Below, piece after piece: positions 29,518 through 37,458 of a DNA stretch of 64,000 nucleotides. The translations under genes were made by a program, and so were the position numbers. The notes under the pieces are model-generated. The model had not been told where the DNA came from, did no database searches, and saw nothing but the letters and a program-made list of their open reading frames with translations. Every line of letters starts with the position of its first letter. The stretch's first letter is position 1. This DNA comes from Ignavibacteriales bacterium (GTDB lineage: Bacteria > Bacteroidota > Ignavibacteria > Ignavibacteriales > Ignavibacteriaceae), in contig JAAYVN010000055.1 of assembly GCA_012517155.1 (NCBI GenBank), positions 1 to 64,000 on the forward strand, written 5' to 3'.

Positions 29518-30327
29518 TTAATCGAATACCAGGGGACGAACTCCCTCTTTGTCTATGGTAATCCGCGCCACATTGGTTTTCTGATTTTCAATGGAAAGCG
29601 GGTTTCCGTTAAGCGTTAGTTTTACCGAGCGGTAATTCCCAAGCACCATATTGAACGAAGTGGCGGCTTTGATTGTGAGTTCCCCTTTGGGGTGCAGGAA
29701 ATATTCTTTCGGAATTGCCTCGTCTAGCACAACCTTGATCCAGCATGAATCGGAGGCGGTAAAAGCAAGCGTCAGACTGTCGTAACCCGCTTCCTCCGGG
29801 AAGGATTCCTCATAACGGCTTTTGTTTTCCTCCAGTATATCCTCATAAGGCGTTTCCCTGATAATCTCCTCCGGCTCGCTGCCGGTGACCAGGATATAAA
29901 CAATTGCCGCTACCCCAACAAAACTAAGCAGGATGTATATATAAAAATTACTCTTTAAGGGTTTGGGCGCAAATCCGTTAACCGGTGCGACAGGTCTTTC
30001 CGTATCAGTGAAACTCCGCTGCGGCTCGGGTTGAACTTCGGGTTCCGGAGTAAGCGCTTCCGGTGTATATTCTTTCCCCTCTTTTGCAGCAACGTATTTC
30101 TTCAGTATCAGTTCTTTGTCAAGTTCCAGTATGGAGGCAAATTCTTTAAGGTATGCTTTGATGTATAGTTCCGGCAGGAATGCAAAGTCCCCCTTTTCCA
30201 TAGCCTTCAGAAATTTAATATCTATTCTTATACGCGAGGCAATCTGTTCAAGCGTCAGACCAAGAGATTCCCTTTGTGTTTTTAATTCCCCGGCTAGTTT
30301 GTTAAACATCAAAGCAGAATTCTCCAT
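29518..30327 (-). CDS. RodZ-like helix-turn-helix membrane protein
   Basis: Residues about 10-75 form a cro/RodZ-type helix-turn-helix (LKTQRESLGLTLEQIASRI), followed by a charged Pro/Glu-rich linker, one membrane helix (about 131-147, YIYILLSFVGVAAIVYILV) and a C-terminal DUF4115 beta domain (about 195-269). This is the RodZ architecture, which anchors MreB filaments to the membrane in rod-shaped cells. The presence of a full mreBCD-mrdA-rodA set about 18 kb away fits. It starts 8 bases after rsmB ends. Confidence 0.88.
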   Translation of the reverse strand: MENSALMFNKLAGELKTQRESLGLTLEQIASRIRIDIKFLKAMEKGDFAFLPELYIKAYLKEFASILELDKELILKKYVAAKEGKEYTPEALTPEPEVQPEPQRSFTDTERPVAPVNGFAPKPLKSNFYIYILLSFVGVAAIVYILVTGSEPEEIIRETPYEDILEENKSRYEESFPEEAGYDSLTLAFTASDSCWIKVVLDEAIPKEYFLHPKGELTIKAATSFNMVLGNYRSVKLTLNGNPLSIENQKTNVARITIDKEGVRPLVFD

Positions 30328-30335
30328 AGGTTTGC

Positions 30336-31739
30336 CTAAGTCTCGGAGATTTTTAATAATCTGGCGGCGAAAGCCCCGTCCATTTTATGCTTGTGCGGAA
30401 GCGACTGAACGCAGTTGTCCTTTGTTATCAGATCCCGGTTAACAAAAGGAGAGGGGGAGTCGGGTCTGAATTCCGGATGAGCAGAAAGGAAACGCTTAAC
30501 CACATCAAAATTTTCCTCCGGTTCCAGTGTGCAGGTGCTGTAAACCACCACACCGCCGGGCTTTACAAGTGACGATGCTTTTTCAAGCAGACGGTACTGT
30601 AAATCGGATACTTTCCGGACGTCAAGCAATTCTTTCTTCCATTTTATGTCCGGCTTTTTAGAAAGCGTGCCAAGTCCCGAACAGGGGACGTCGGCAATAA
30701 CCCGGTCAAACAGCGTATCGGTTTGGTACTCAAGCGCATCCGCCGCCTCCGGTTTCACACAGGTTATCTGCATCCTTTCCAGCATTTTCCTTAGGGTGTC
30801 AATCCTGACTTCAAATTTATCAAGCGCAACTATCTCTCCGGTGTTGTTCATTATGTCTGCAATGTAGGAGGTTTTTCCCCCCGGTGCGGCACACATGTCA
30901 AGCACTCTCATTTCCGGCTTTGGATCCAGAAGCCTCACCGAAAGCCCCGTGCTCTCATCCTGGATTGAGAAATAACCGTCTAAAAAGTATTGCCAGTTGG
31001 CAATGTTCGTAAGATTTTGCAGTTTGAAAAAGTCATTCAGGTAATTACCGCGTACATACTTCAGGTTAACCGACTGCAGCAGGGACTGGAACTCGAGTTC
31101 ATTAATTTTGAGTTTGTTTGCCCGCAGAGTAAGCAGCGGTCTTTCATTATTAGCATTCATCAGCCGCTCCGTATCCTCCCTGCCGTAGCGGGTAAGCCAG
31201 CGTTTAATCAGCCAGGAGGGATGTGAGTAATAAGCTGCCAGGTAACCAATCAGGTCATCATCCGGCGAGGGATAACGGATGGAATTCTTACTCTTGATAA
31301 TATTGCGGAGAACTGCATTAGTAATATCCGCAACCCTCTGCCCTTGCAGTTTCTTAACGAACTCAACCGCCTCATTCACAGCGGCGTATTCGGGGACTTT
31401 ATCAAGAAAGAGAATCTGATAGAGGGCAACCCTGAGTGCATTTTTAAGCACAGGGATAGCCTTTGAGAACTGACCCTTATAAAAGCCGCTTAGAATCCAG
31501 TCAAGCCGTCCCATCCACCGCACCACTCCGTGCACAATTTCATACATCAGGGCTTTATCCTGAGGAGTTACCTCCCTCCGCTTAAGTTCATTATCAAGCA
31601 GCTTTTCGAGATAAGCATCCGTTCTTTCCACCCGGTTGAGGATATTAACCGCTATTCCCCGGACTCCCGTATATAAGTCTTTGATAGTATGCTCCTCGGT
31701 TCTTACCGTATTATCGTTATTAATTATGTATAAAATCAC
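30336..31739 (-). CDS. rsmB: 16S rRNA m5C967 methyltransferase
   Basis: Methylates C967 of 16S rRNA. Residues about 30-165 form the NusB-like RNA-binding domain, and the SAM-dependent Rossmann domain follows with VLDMCAAPGGKTSYIAD, the catalytic-site motif ADVPCSGLG and the YSTCTLEPEEN motif holding the second Cys. The 467 residues are slightly long because of an N-terminal extension. The only start I can assign is GTG 31739, and the protein may begin a little later. It is probably the first gene of the long minus-strand run that follows rpmE2's terminators. Confidence 0.93.
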   Translation of the reverse strand: MILYIINNDNTVRTEEHTIKDLYTGVRGIAVNILNRVERTDAYLEKLLDNELKRREVTPQDKALMYEIVHGVVRWMGRLDWILSGFYKGQFSKAIPVLKNALRVALYQILFLDKVPEYAAVNEAVEFVKKLQGQRVADITNAVLRNIIKSKNSIRYPSPDDDLIGYLAAYYSHPSWLIKRWLTRYGREDTERLMNANNERPLLTLRANKLKINELEFQSLLQSVNLKYVRGNYLNDFFKLQNLTNIANWQYFLDGYFSIQDESTGLSVRLLDPKPEMRVLDMCAAPGGKTSYIADIMNNTGEIVALDKFEVRIDTLRKMLERMQITCVKPEAADALEYQTDTLFDRVIADVPCSGLGTLSKKPDIKWKKELLDVRKVSDLQYRLLEKASSLVKPGGVVVYSTCTLEPEENFDVVKRFLSAHPEFRPDSPSPFVNRDLITKDNCVQSLPHKHKMDGAFAARLLKISET

Positions 31740-31754
31740 AAAACATGCTTATTT

Positions 31755-31795
31755 AAGTAAAAAAAAAGAAGAAGAAAATCCGGACAGGCATCCGG
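31755..31795 (-). terminator. Second hairpin plus T-rich tract downstream of rpmE2
   Basis: On the minus strand CCGGA-TGCCTG-TCCGG (31795-31780) is followed by a long T-rich stretch. It could stop residual transcription from rpmE2 before rsmB. The 5-bp stem is short, so it is weaker than the palindrome at 31853-31880. Confidence 0.45.
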
Positions 31796-31841
31796 TTCCA
31801 AAACGCTAATTATAAAGTATAAAAATAACCGAAAAAAACTT

Positions 31842-31880
31842 AAAAAACAAAAAAAGCTATTGAATTAATTCAATAGCTTT
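31842..31880 (-). terminator. Rho-independent terminator of rpmE2
   Basis: A perfect 28-base palindrome (31853-31880, half-site AAAGCTATTGAATT) is followed on the minus strand by a T-run and a second T-run down to 31842. It starts 57 bases after the rpmE2 stop. The stem is A/T-rich, but its length and the T-tract make termination likely. Confidence 0.7.
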
Positions 31881-31937
31881 AAAAATTCCGGCAGTAAAAA
31901 AAGGAAGAAAGACGCCGGGCAGTCCGGAAAAAGAAAA

Positions 31938-32186
31938 TCAGCTCTTCTTCTGGTATTTTTTCATGAATTTCTCAACGCGACCGGTAGTATCGAGCAACTT
32001 CTGCTTTCCGGTGAAGAATGGGTGTGATCCTGAAGAAATCTCAAGCTTAATCAGCGGGTATTCCTTACCGTCTTCCCATTTAATTGTATCTGTAGTTTTT
32101 ATAGTGGATTTTGTCAGAACCGCAAAATCGCACGAGAAGTCTTTAAACACTACGGGTCTGTAATTTGGATGAATTCCTTTTTTCAT
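31938..32186 (-). CDS. rpmE2: 50S ribosomal protein L31, type B (zinc-free form)
   Basis: An 82-residue ribosomal protein starting [16 protein letters not shown], the L31 signature, with [12 protein letters not shown] near the middle. It lacks the CxxC pairs of zinc-binding L31, so it is the C-minus (type B) form, which in many bacteria is the zinc-independent paralogue. No second L31 gene is seen in this window. It is monocistronic, with its own promoter and terminator. Confidence 0.96.
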   Translation of the reverse strand: MKKGIHPNYRPVVFKDFSCDFAVLTKSTIKTTDTIKWEDGKEYPLIKLEISSGSHPFFTGKQKLLDTTGRVEKFMKKYQKKS

Positions 32187-32229
32187 TTTACTCTATTCCT
32201 GAATTTCAAATAAATATTAATACAAAAAA

Positions 32230-32261
32230 CAAATATAATCAAAGTAAACCGGAAATACAAA
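32230..32261 (-). promoter_or_regulatory. Promoter of rpmE2
   Basis: On the minus strand TTTG (32261-32258) and TATATTTG (32237-32230) are separated by 20 bases, a full match to the -33/-7 consensus of Bacteroidota. Expected transcript start is near 32224, about 37 bases upstream of the ATG. Confidence 0.6.
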
Positions 32262-32348
32262 AAAAAGTAATTCCGGGAAAAGCGAAACCCCAAAAAACTC
32301 CCGGTATTGCAATATTCCCCGACAACCCAAAAATACAAATATGCGTTA

Positions 32349-32364
32349 CCCCTCTCGAGAGGGG
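32349..32364. repeat. Palindrome CCCCTCTC/GAGAGGGG downstream of the subtilase gene
   Basis: A perfect 16-base palindrome related to the hairpin at 752-773. It lies about 90 bases past the stop of the minus-strand subtilase gene and could act as its terminator, but no T-run follows directly on that strand. It more likely belongs to a dispersed intergenic repeat family. Confidence 0.5.
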
Positions 32365-32450
32365 GATACAGCCGCAGGCGAATTATCTTTTTCCCGACCT
32401 ACGACTTTTTTGCCATCTCAACGCCTCACCAAATCAACCTTTTTCCCCCC

Positions 32451-34202
32451 CTACTTAACCAGCAACATCTTCTTTGTCTCAACATAATTTCCTGCCTGCA
32501 AGCGATAAAAATAAACCCCGCTCGTCAGTCCCGCTGCATCAAAAGTCATCTCATAACCACCTGCGGACTTTTCCTGATTCACAAGCGTTGCCACCTCATT
32601 CCCCAGCATATCAAATACCTTTAGCGTTACAAAACCACTCACCGGTAACTGATAACTAATCACCGTTGATGGATTAAACGGATTCGGATAATTCTGAGAA
32701 AGCTCAAACCCATCCGGAGAAAGGGGAGACACATCAGCGGAAGTAACCGGAAAATAATTAACCGCATTAAGCGCATTGATTATACCCCAGCCCATCTCGC
32801 GGTTAGGATTTGCAAAATTACTTGCCGTCATACGCAGCGCTTCACGCACCTGCATGGGCGTAAGATTCGGATTCTTCTGCAGCACCAGCACCGCCACCCC
32901 AGCGGCTAGCGGACAGGAGAATGATGTTCCGCTTGCAAACGAAGAATACTGTGTGGGATTGGAAGGACTCGCCACCACCACACTCGATCCCCGCGCCATT
33001 ACATCCGGCTTAACCCTGCCGTCCACCGTATTCCCCACACTGCTGAATGAATTCCTGTCCCCCGCTGGACGAACCCCGCCAATCGTAATCACACTGTCCC
33101 CGTCAGCAGGCGCACCAAGGGTGTTATGCGTCTCGTGGAACCCTTCGTTGCCCGCAGAGTTAACCACCACAATCCCCTTTGCTGCTGCCAGATCAGCGGC
33201 AATGGTTATCCGGCATGTGTTCCCGTCCATGGACATCCACGTGTAGCTCGTGTATGGCGAATCAAAGCCAATATACCCCAGGGAAGTGGAGGAAACATCC
33301 GTCCCGATACTGTCAGCCCATTCCATCGCGGCAATCCAGTTATCCTCCTCAAGCGGAGTTTCACTGTCAGTATTTTCGGTCTTTGCAAGTATATAGGTAG
33401 CCCCGTATGCTGGACCAATCAGCTGCCCCTGCCTGTAACCCCCGATGGTCGAAAAAGTCTGTGTACCGTGGGAACCGCTCCCCATATCCGTGCTGTCCCC
33501 AACTCCCGCATTATTATTCACAAAATCCCAGCGGGCAATAACTTTAACACTGTCAAATACCTGATGCGAAAGGAGACTGAATCCTGCATCCAGCACAGTC
33601 ACATAAACCCCCTCACCGTTAATTCCTAAATTATGTACTGCCGGAACATTGATCTGATTTAACTGCTCAAAGGAAGGTCCGTAATTAAGCGCATATACCC
33701 CCTCCGGCTGAAGCTTCGGAGTGTAACCCGCTTCCGTTTCATCCTCTACCGCCGAATAATCCTTTTTCAACTGCCATACCATGTCAAGCTTGCTTACGAA
33801 AGGAAGAGAAGCAATGGAATTGATCTCCCCCTTTGTAATTACTGCGGATAAACCGTTGAACCAGCGCGATTTCTGCTTTACTGAAACACCAAACGCCTCA
33901 AGCTGTCCAATGTAACCCGCATAAACCGGCAGATCGTCATATGCAATAAGCCCTTCTGCCGGCAGCACTTTTGCACGTCGCTGCAAAGACTTTTCACTCA
34001 CCACCGTCTGAGGCGCCGAAAAAAAGCCTTCCGTTGAAGGACCCTTGTCGCTAAAGAAAATCCAGCAGAGTATCCCGGAATTATCTTCCGTGGTTAACAT
34101 CTTCCCGTTTAGCTCGGGGGTTATCTTTTCCATGAAACTCTGTCCGTTTAACTGAGAAAACTGCACAACTAAAAACAACATTAATACAAATAAATTTTTC
34201 AT
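32451..34202 (-). CDS. Secreted subtilisin-like serine protease (S8) with type IX secretion sorting domain
   Basis: A signal peptide (about 1-20) is followed by a propeptide-like region and an S8 domain with the catalytic triad Asp205 (VTVLDAGF), His245 (GSHGTQT) and Ser427 (SGTSFSCPLAAG), plus the oxyanion Asn352 in SAGNEG. Residues about 500-583 form a T9SS type A sorting domain opening with LSQNYPNPFNPSTVI and ending in KKMLLVK. The protein is therefore exported by the type IX system and either attached to the cell surface or released. It ends 231 bases past the metG start-side neighbour's stop region and is likely the second gene after metG (17 bases apart). Confidence 0.95.
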   Translation of the reverse strand: MKNLFVLMLFLVVQFSQLNGQSFMEKITPELNGKMLTTEDNSGILCWIFFSDKGPSTEGFFSAPQTVVSEKSLQRRAKVLPAEGLIAYDDLPVYAGYIGQLEAFGVSVKQKSRWFNGLSAVITKGEINSIASLPFVSKLDMVWQLKKDYSAVEDETEAGYTPKLQPEGVYALNYGPSFEQLNQINVPAVHNLGINGEGVYVTVLDAGFSLLSHQVFDSVKVIARWDFVNNNAGVGDSTDMGSGSHGTQTFSTIGGYRQGQLIGPAYGATYILAKTENTDSETPLEEDNWIAAMEWADSIGTDVSSTSLGYIGFDSPYTSYTWMSMDGNTCRITIAADLAAAKGIVVVNSAGNEGFHETHNTLGAPADGDSVITIGGVRPAGDRNSFSSVGNTVDGRVKPDVMARGSSVVVASPSNPTQYSSFASGTSFSCPLAAGVAVLVLQKNPNLTPMQVREALRMTASNFANPNREMGWGIINALNAVNYFPVTSADVSPLSPDGFELSQNYPNPFNPSTVISYQLPVSGFVTLKVFDMLGNEVATLVNQEKSAGGYEMTFDAAGLTSGVYFYRLQAGNYVETKKMLLVK

Positions 34203-34219
34203 TTCTGACTTTCCGTTTA

Positions 34220-36274
34220 TTATTTAGCGATAGCGCCGTTGGGCACATCTTTATTAATTTCAACCAGCACCAGCTTGTCATTCCCCGTCCCTATTGCTAG
34301 CAGCATACCGTGCGACTCATGCCCGAATATCTTAGCCGGTTTCAGATTCGCTACAATAAGCACCTTCTTTCCCACCATCTCCTCCGGCGTATAACTCTTT
34401 GCTATCCCGGATATAATCTGCCGCTCCTCACCATCCAGATGTATCTTCAGCTTCAGCAGCTTTTCACTCTTCGGCACCGCGGAAGCTTCCGTAACCTCCG
34501 CAACCTTTAGCCGGATTTTCGAAAAATCATCAATAGTCACCAGCTCATCCTTCGGCACCTCCGCATTCTCAGCCGGCAGGGCTAGGGAGTTAACTTCCTT
34601 CTCGATAACTGCATCCTCAATTTTGGGGAAAAGTATTTCCGCTTTGTTAAGCACATGCCCTTCAAGCAGACTATGCTTCCCTGCACCATACCATAAAGCC
34701 GGAGCGGAATTGAGCATCTTAAACAACCTTTCCGTTGTGAACGGAATAACCGGGGAAAATAGCTCCGCAAGTGTATAAATCGTCTGAATACAGATATTAA
34801 GCGTCGTCGAACACTTCTCCCTCTCCGACTTAACCGTTTTCCACGGTTCCGAATCATTAAAATACTTGTTAGCCGCACGTGCAATATTCATGCTCTCCAG
34901 CACTGCATCCTTAATCTTAAACCTGTCGTATAGCGCCCCAATCCGTTCAGGGGCAGTCTCAAGCAGTTTAAGCATCACGTTATCCGTCTCCTCAAGCTCA
35001 TGCAGCTGCGGCACCTTCCCCTCAAAATGCTTGAATACGAATGTAAATGTGCGGTTGATAAAATTACCCAGTATATCGGCCAGCTCATTATTATTCCTCG
35101 CCTGAAACTCCTTCCAGTAAAAATCCGTATCCCGCATTTCCGGAAGATTAGCAGCAAGCGTATAGCGGAGCGGATCGGCGGGGAATTTGTTCAGGAAATC
35201 AATTACGTCAATCCCCCAGTTCCGGCTTTTCGAAAACTTCTTCCCTTCAAAATTCAGGAATTCATTCGCCGGAACATTCTGCGGCAGTATATACTGCTGC
35301 TTATTAAAACCGTTCCACGCCATAAGCATAGCAGGGAAAACTATACAATGGAAAACCACATTATCCTTCCCTATAAACGCCACATACTTCGTATCCGCAT
35401 CCTGCCAGTAATCCCTCCACATCTCCCCGTTCCCCCGCTTAAGCGAAAGTTCCTTAGTAGCGCTAATGTACCCCAGCACTGCTTCAAACCAGACGTAAAG
35501 CACCTTCCCGGCAGCATTATCCAGCGGCACCCGCACCCCCCAGTCCAGATCCCGCGTTACCGCCCGGTCCTGCAAACCATCCTTAAACCACCCCCGGCAA
35601 TACTGAAGTACGTTATCCTTCCACCCAAACTTTTCATTCATCCCCGCTATATATTCCTCAAGCTCCTGCTGATACTTCCCGAGCGGGAAAAACCAGTGCG
35701 ATGTCTCCTTTAGCACCGGCGTTTTACCCGATATTCTGCTTACCGGATTTTTTAACTCCGCCGGTTCGTATAATGCACCGCAATTCTCACATTCATCACT
35801 CCGCGCATTCTCATTGCCGCAATTTGGACACGTCCCCTCAACGTACCGGTCGGGTAAAAACATCTTCGCCGACTCATCATAAAACTGCATGCTTTTCTTC
35901 TCCGAAAGAAGTCCGTTCCGGTGGAAAGAAAGGAAGAACTCCCCCGCGGTTTCATGATGCAGAGGCAAACTCGTGCGGGAGTATATGTCGAACGACATTC
36001 CGAACTTTTCAAAAGAATCCTTGTTGATTCTGTGGAACCGGTCTATTACATCTTTGGGCTTTATCTTCTCCTTGTCCGCCGTAATCGTTATCGGTACACC
36101 ATGCTCGTCCGATCCGCAAATAAAAAGAATATCATTCCCCTTTAACCGGTTGTAACGGACATATATATCCGCCGGAAGATATGCCCCTGCCAGATGACCC
36201 AGATGGATTGGACCATTGGCATATGGCAGTGCAGATGTTACTAAAATTTTTTCTCTTTTGTCCTGAGAATTCAT
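34220..36274 (-). CDS. metG: Methionyl-tRNA synthetase
   Basis: Charges tRNA-Met. A class I synthetase with HIGH as HLGH (24-27), a zinc knuckle (CPNCGNENARSDECENCG), the KMSKS loop as KKFSKS, and a C-terminal EMAP/Trbp111-like tRNA-binding domain (about 580-684, FSKIRLKVAEV and AKIFGHESHGMLLA). The frame is open 21 codons further upstream, but that stretch overlaps the promoter and lacks family similarity. ATG 36274 (MNSQDKREK) is chosen, giving 684 residues. The family signature LVTSALPYANGPIHLGH follows at once. Confidence 0.97.
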   Translation of the reverse strand: MNSQDKREKILVTSALPYANGPIHLGHLAGAYLPADIYVRYNRLKGNDILFICGSDEHGVPITITADKEKIKPKDVIDRFHRINKDSFEKFGMSFDIYSRTSLPLHHETAGEFFLSFHRNGLLSEKKSMQFYDESAKMFLPDRYVEGTCPNCGNENARSDECENCGALYEPAELKNPVSRISGKTPVLKETSHWFFPLGKYQQELEEYIAGMNEKFGWKDNVLQYCRGWFKDGLQDRAVTRDLDWGVRVPLDNAAGKVLYVWFEAVLGYISATKELSLKRGNGEMWRDYWQDADTKYVAFIGKDNVVFHCIVFPAMLMAWNGFNKQQYILPQNVPANEFLNFEGKKFSKSRNWGIDVIDFLNKFPADPLRYTLAANLPEMRDTDFYWKEFQARNNNELADILGNFINRTFTFVFKHFEGKVPQLHELEETDNVMLKLLETAPERIGALYDRFKIKDAVLESMNIARAANKYFNDSEPWKTVKSEREKCSTTLNICIQTIYTLAELFSPVIPFTTERLFKMLNSAPALWYGAGKHSLLEGHVLNKAEILFPKIEDAVIEKEVNSLALPAENAEVPKDELVTIDDFSKIRLKVAEVTEASAVPKSEKLLKLKIHLDGEERQIISGIAKSYTPEEMVGKKVLIVANLKPAKIFGHESHGMLLAIGTGNDKLVLVEINKDVPNGAIAK

Positions 36275-36314
36275 ACTGTTCAATGTAATTCCGAAATTAT
36301 TATAAATTAACTTG

Positions 36315-36345
36315 CAAAAATAGCAATAAATGCGCAAAGAGCCAA
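36315..36345 (-). promoter_or_regulatory. Promoter of metG
   Basis: On the minus strand TTGG (36345-36342) and TATTTTTG (36322-36315) are separated by 19 bases. Transcription would start near 36308, about 35 bases before the chosen ATG at 36274. This also argues against the longer reading frame start at 36337, which would lie upstream of the -7 box. Confidence 0.6.
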
Positions 36346-36477
36346 GGAAACACGAGAATGGGAATACATTAATAACTTAACATATTATTTTGTACCCATA
36401 AAAAATGTGACAGATTGTAAGGTTAGAAAACAGTTAGTGGGAACGGATTGGAACTTAGCGAAACGGAGTGCCCACTG

Positions 36478-37281
36478 TTAAAACGGCAGAAATGAAAAAA
36501 TCACTCCAAACTGGTGAGTCAATTCAAATACTGGATGAGTATATACCGCATAATCAAATTGGAAATGGGAATAAGTCAATCCGAATCCGGCAGAATATTT
36601 TGTCGGATTTGTAGCCGCACCACTTCGTAGCGAAAAATACTTCACCGGTTTATACAAAAAACCCGCCATCACGGCGAATGGGAATCCGGTTTCTTTTTCA
36701 GTTGCAATATTCAATACAAAATCTTCACTTACATCCCAACTCCATCCAAATAAAAAGACGATCGGTATTTGTCCTGCCTCATTTCCTCTTGAAGCACCGT
36801 TTATATTATTTACTGCAAAGCCTGTACGAAGCTTCTCATTTATATAGTACAATGTTGAGACATTTATTAGAAGGGAATTTGAAATGCCATAGTTTTGAAT
36901 TTTAAGATTGGATAATGTTGTAGATGCAGAAACGATAAAACCTTTGCTAGCCTCACAAGCTAATCCTAAAACAAGTTCATTTTCCTTGTATAATTCAAAA
37001 CCGTATGACCCTAGACCAACTCCAATTGAAAAATTAGAAAAAGGTTCGACATAGGCAAAATGAAAGGATGAAAGTTGTTTGAATCCAAATTTGCCAGGAG
37101 TGTATTCAGCACCGAATTGACGACTGTTTATTTGCAATATATTTGCGGAACTATTAAATATGGCAAAAGCATCTCCAGCTAATGCCAGGGCGGAGTTGCA
37201 TAGCGCCGCTTGCTTCGCTCCTTCTCCCCACTGCGCCCCTATCTTTACTACTATTAATACCGCAATTATTATTACTTTCAC
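36478..37281 (-). CDS. PorV/PorQ-like outer-membrane beta-barrel protein
   Basis: A 267-residue protein with a short signal peptide, then the start typical of the PorV/UPF0164 group: GAKQAALCNSALALAGDAFAIFNSSANI, here noted only by its key parts AALCNSA and GDAFAIFN. The rest is made of amphipathic strands with alternate hydrophobic residues and a final aromatic residue (SFLPF), as in outer-membrane barrels. In the T9SS, PorV shuttles substrates and PorQ/PorV relatives help at the surface. A T9SS substrate lies 2.3 kb away, but this family is broad. Start is GTG 37281. Confidence 0.7.
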   Translation of the reverse strand: MKVIIIAVLIVVKIGAQWGEGAKQAALCNSALALAGDAFAIFNSSANILQINSRQFGAEYTPGKFGFKQLSSFHFAYVEPFSNFSIGVGLGSYGFELYKENELVLGLACEASKGFIVSASTTLSNLKIQNYGISNSLLINVSTLYYINEKLRTGFAVNNINGASRGNEAGQIPIVFLFGWSWDVSEDFVLNIATEKETGFPFAVMAGFLYKPVKYFSLRSGAATNPTKYSAGFGLTYSHFQFDYAVYTHPVFELTHQFGVIFSFLPF

Positions 37282-37385
37282 TCCTGTCTTTCCTTTTTTC
37301 CTTTTTCCGCTTCCAAAACTAATTTTAATTTTTATTTGAAAAATATTTGTTTTTTAAAAAAAATTATTTATTTTGCTACTGCGTG

Positions 37386-37418
37386 TTTGTTCTTTCTGGA
37401 ATAATTAATTTATTTTGG
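37386..37418 (+). promoter_or_regulatory. Promoter of the double-OmpA gene, with strong ribosome-binding site downstream
   Basis: TTTG (37386-37389) and TATTTTGG (37411-37418) are 21 bases apart, close to the -33/-7 consensus. The mRNA leader then carries AAAGGTGG (37447-37454), four bases before the ATG at 37459, one of the strongest Shine-Dalgarno sequences in the window. Together these suggest high expression. Confidence 0.5.
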
Positions 37419-37458
37419 CGTAATTAATCTCATTTTTCAGTTAGCGAAAGGTGGTTTT

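Noticed and set aside
36275-36337. N-terminal extension of metG (21 codons from ATG 36337)
   Set aside because: The extension overlaps the -33/-7 promoter and precedes the family's normal N-terminus at MNSQDK.
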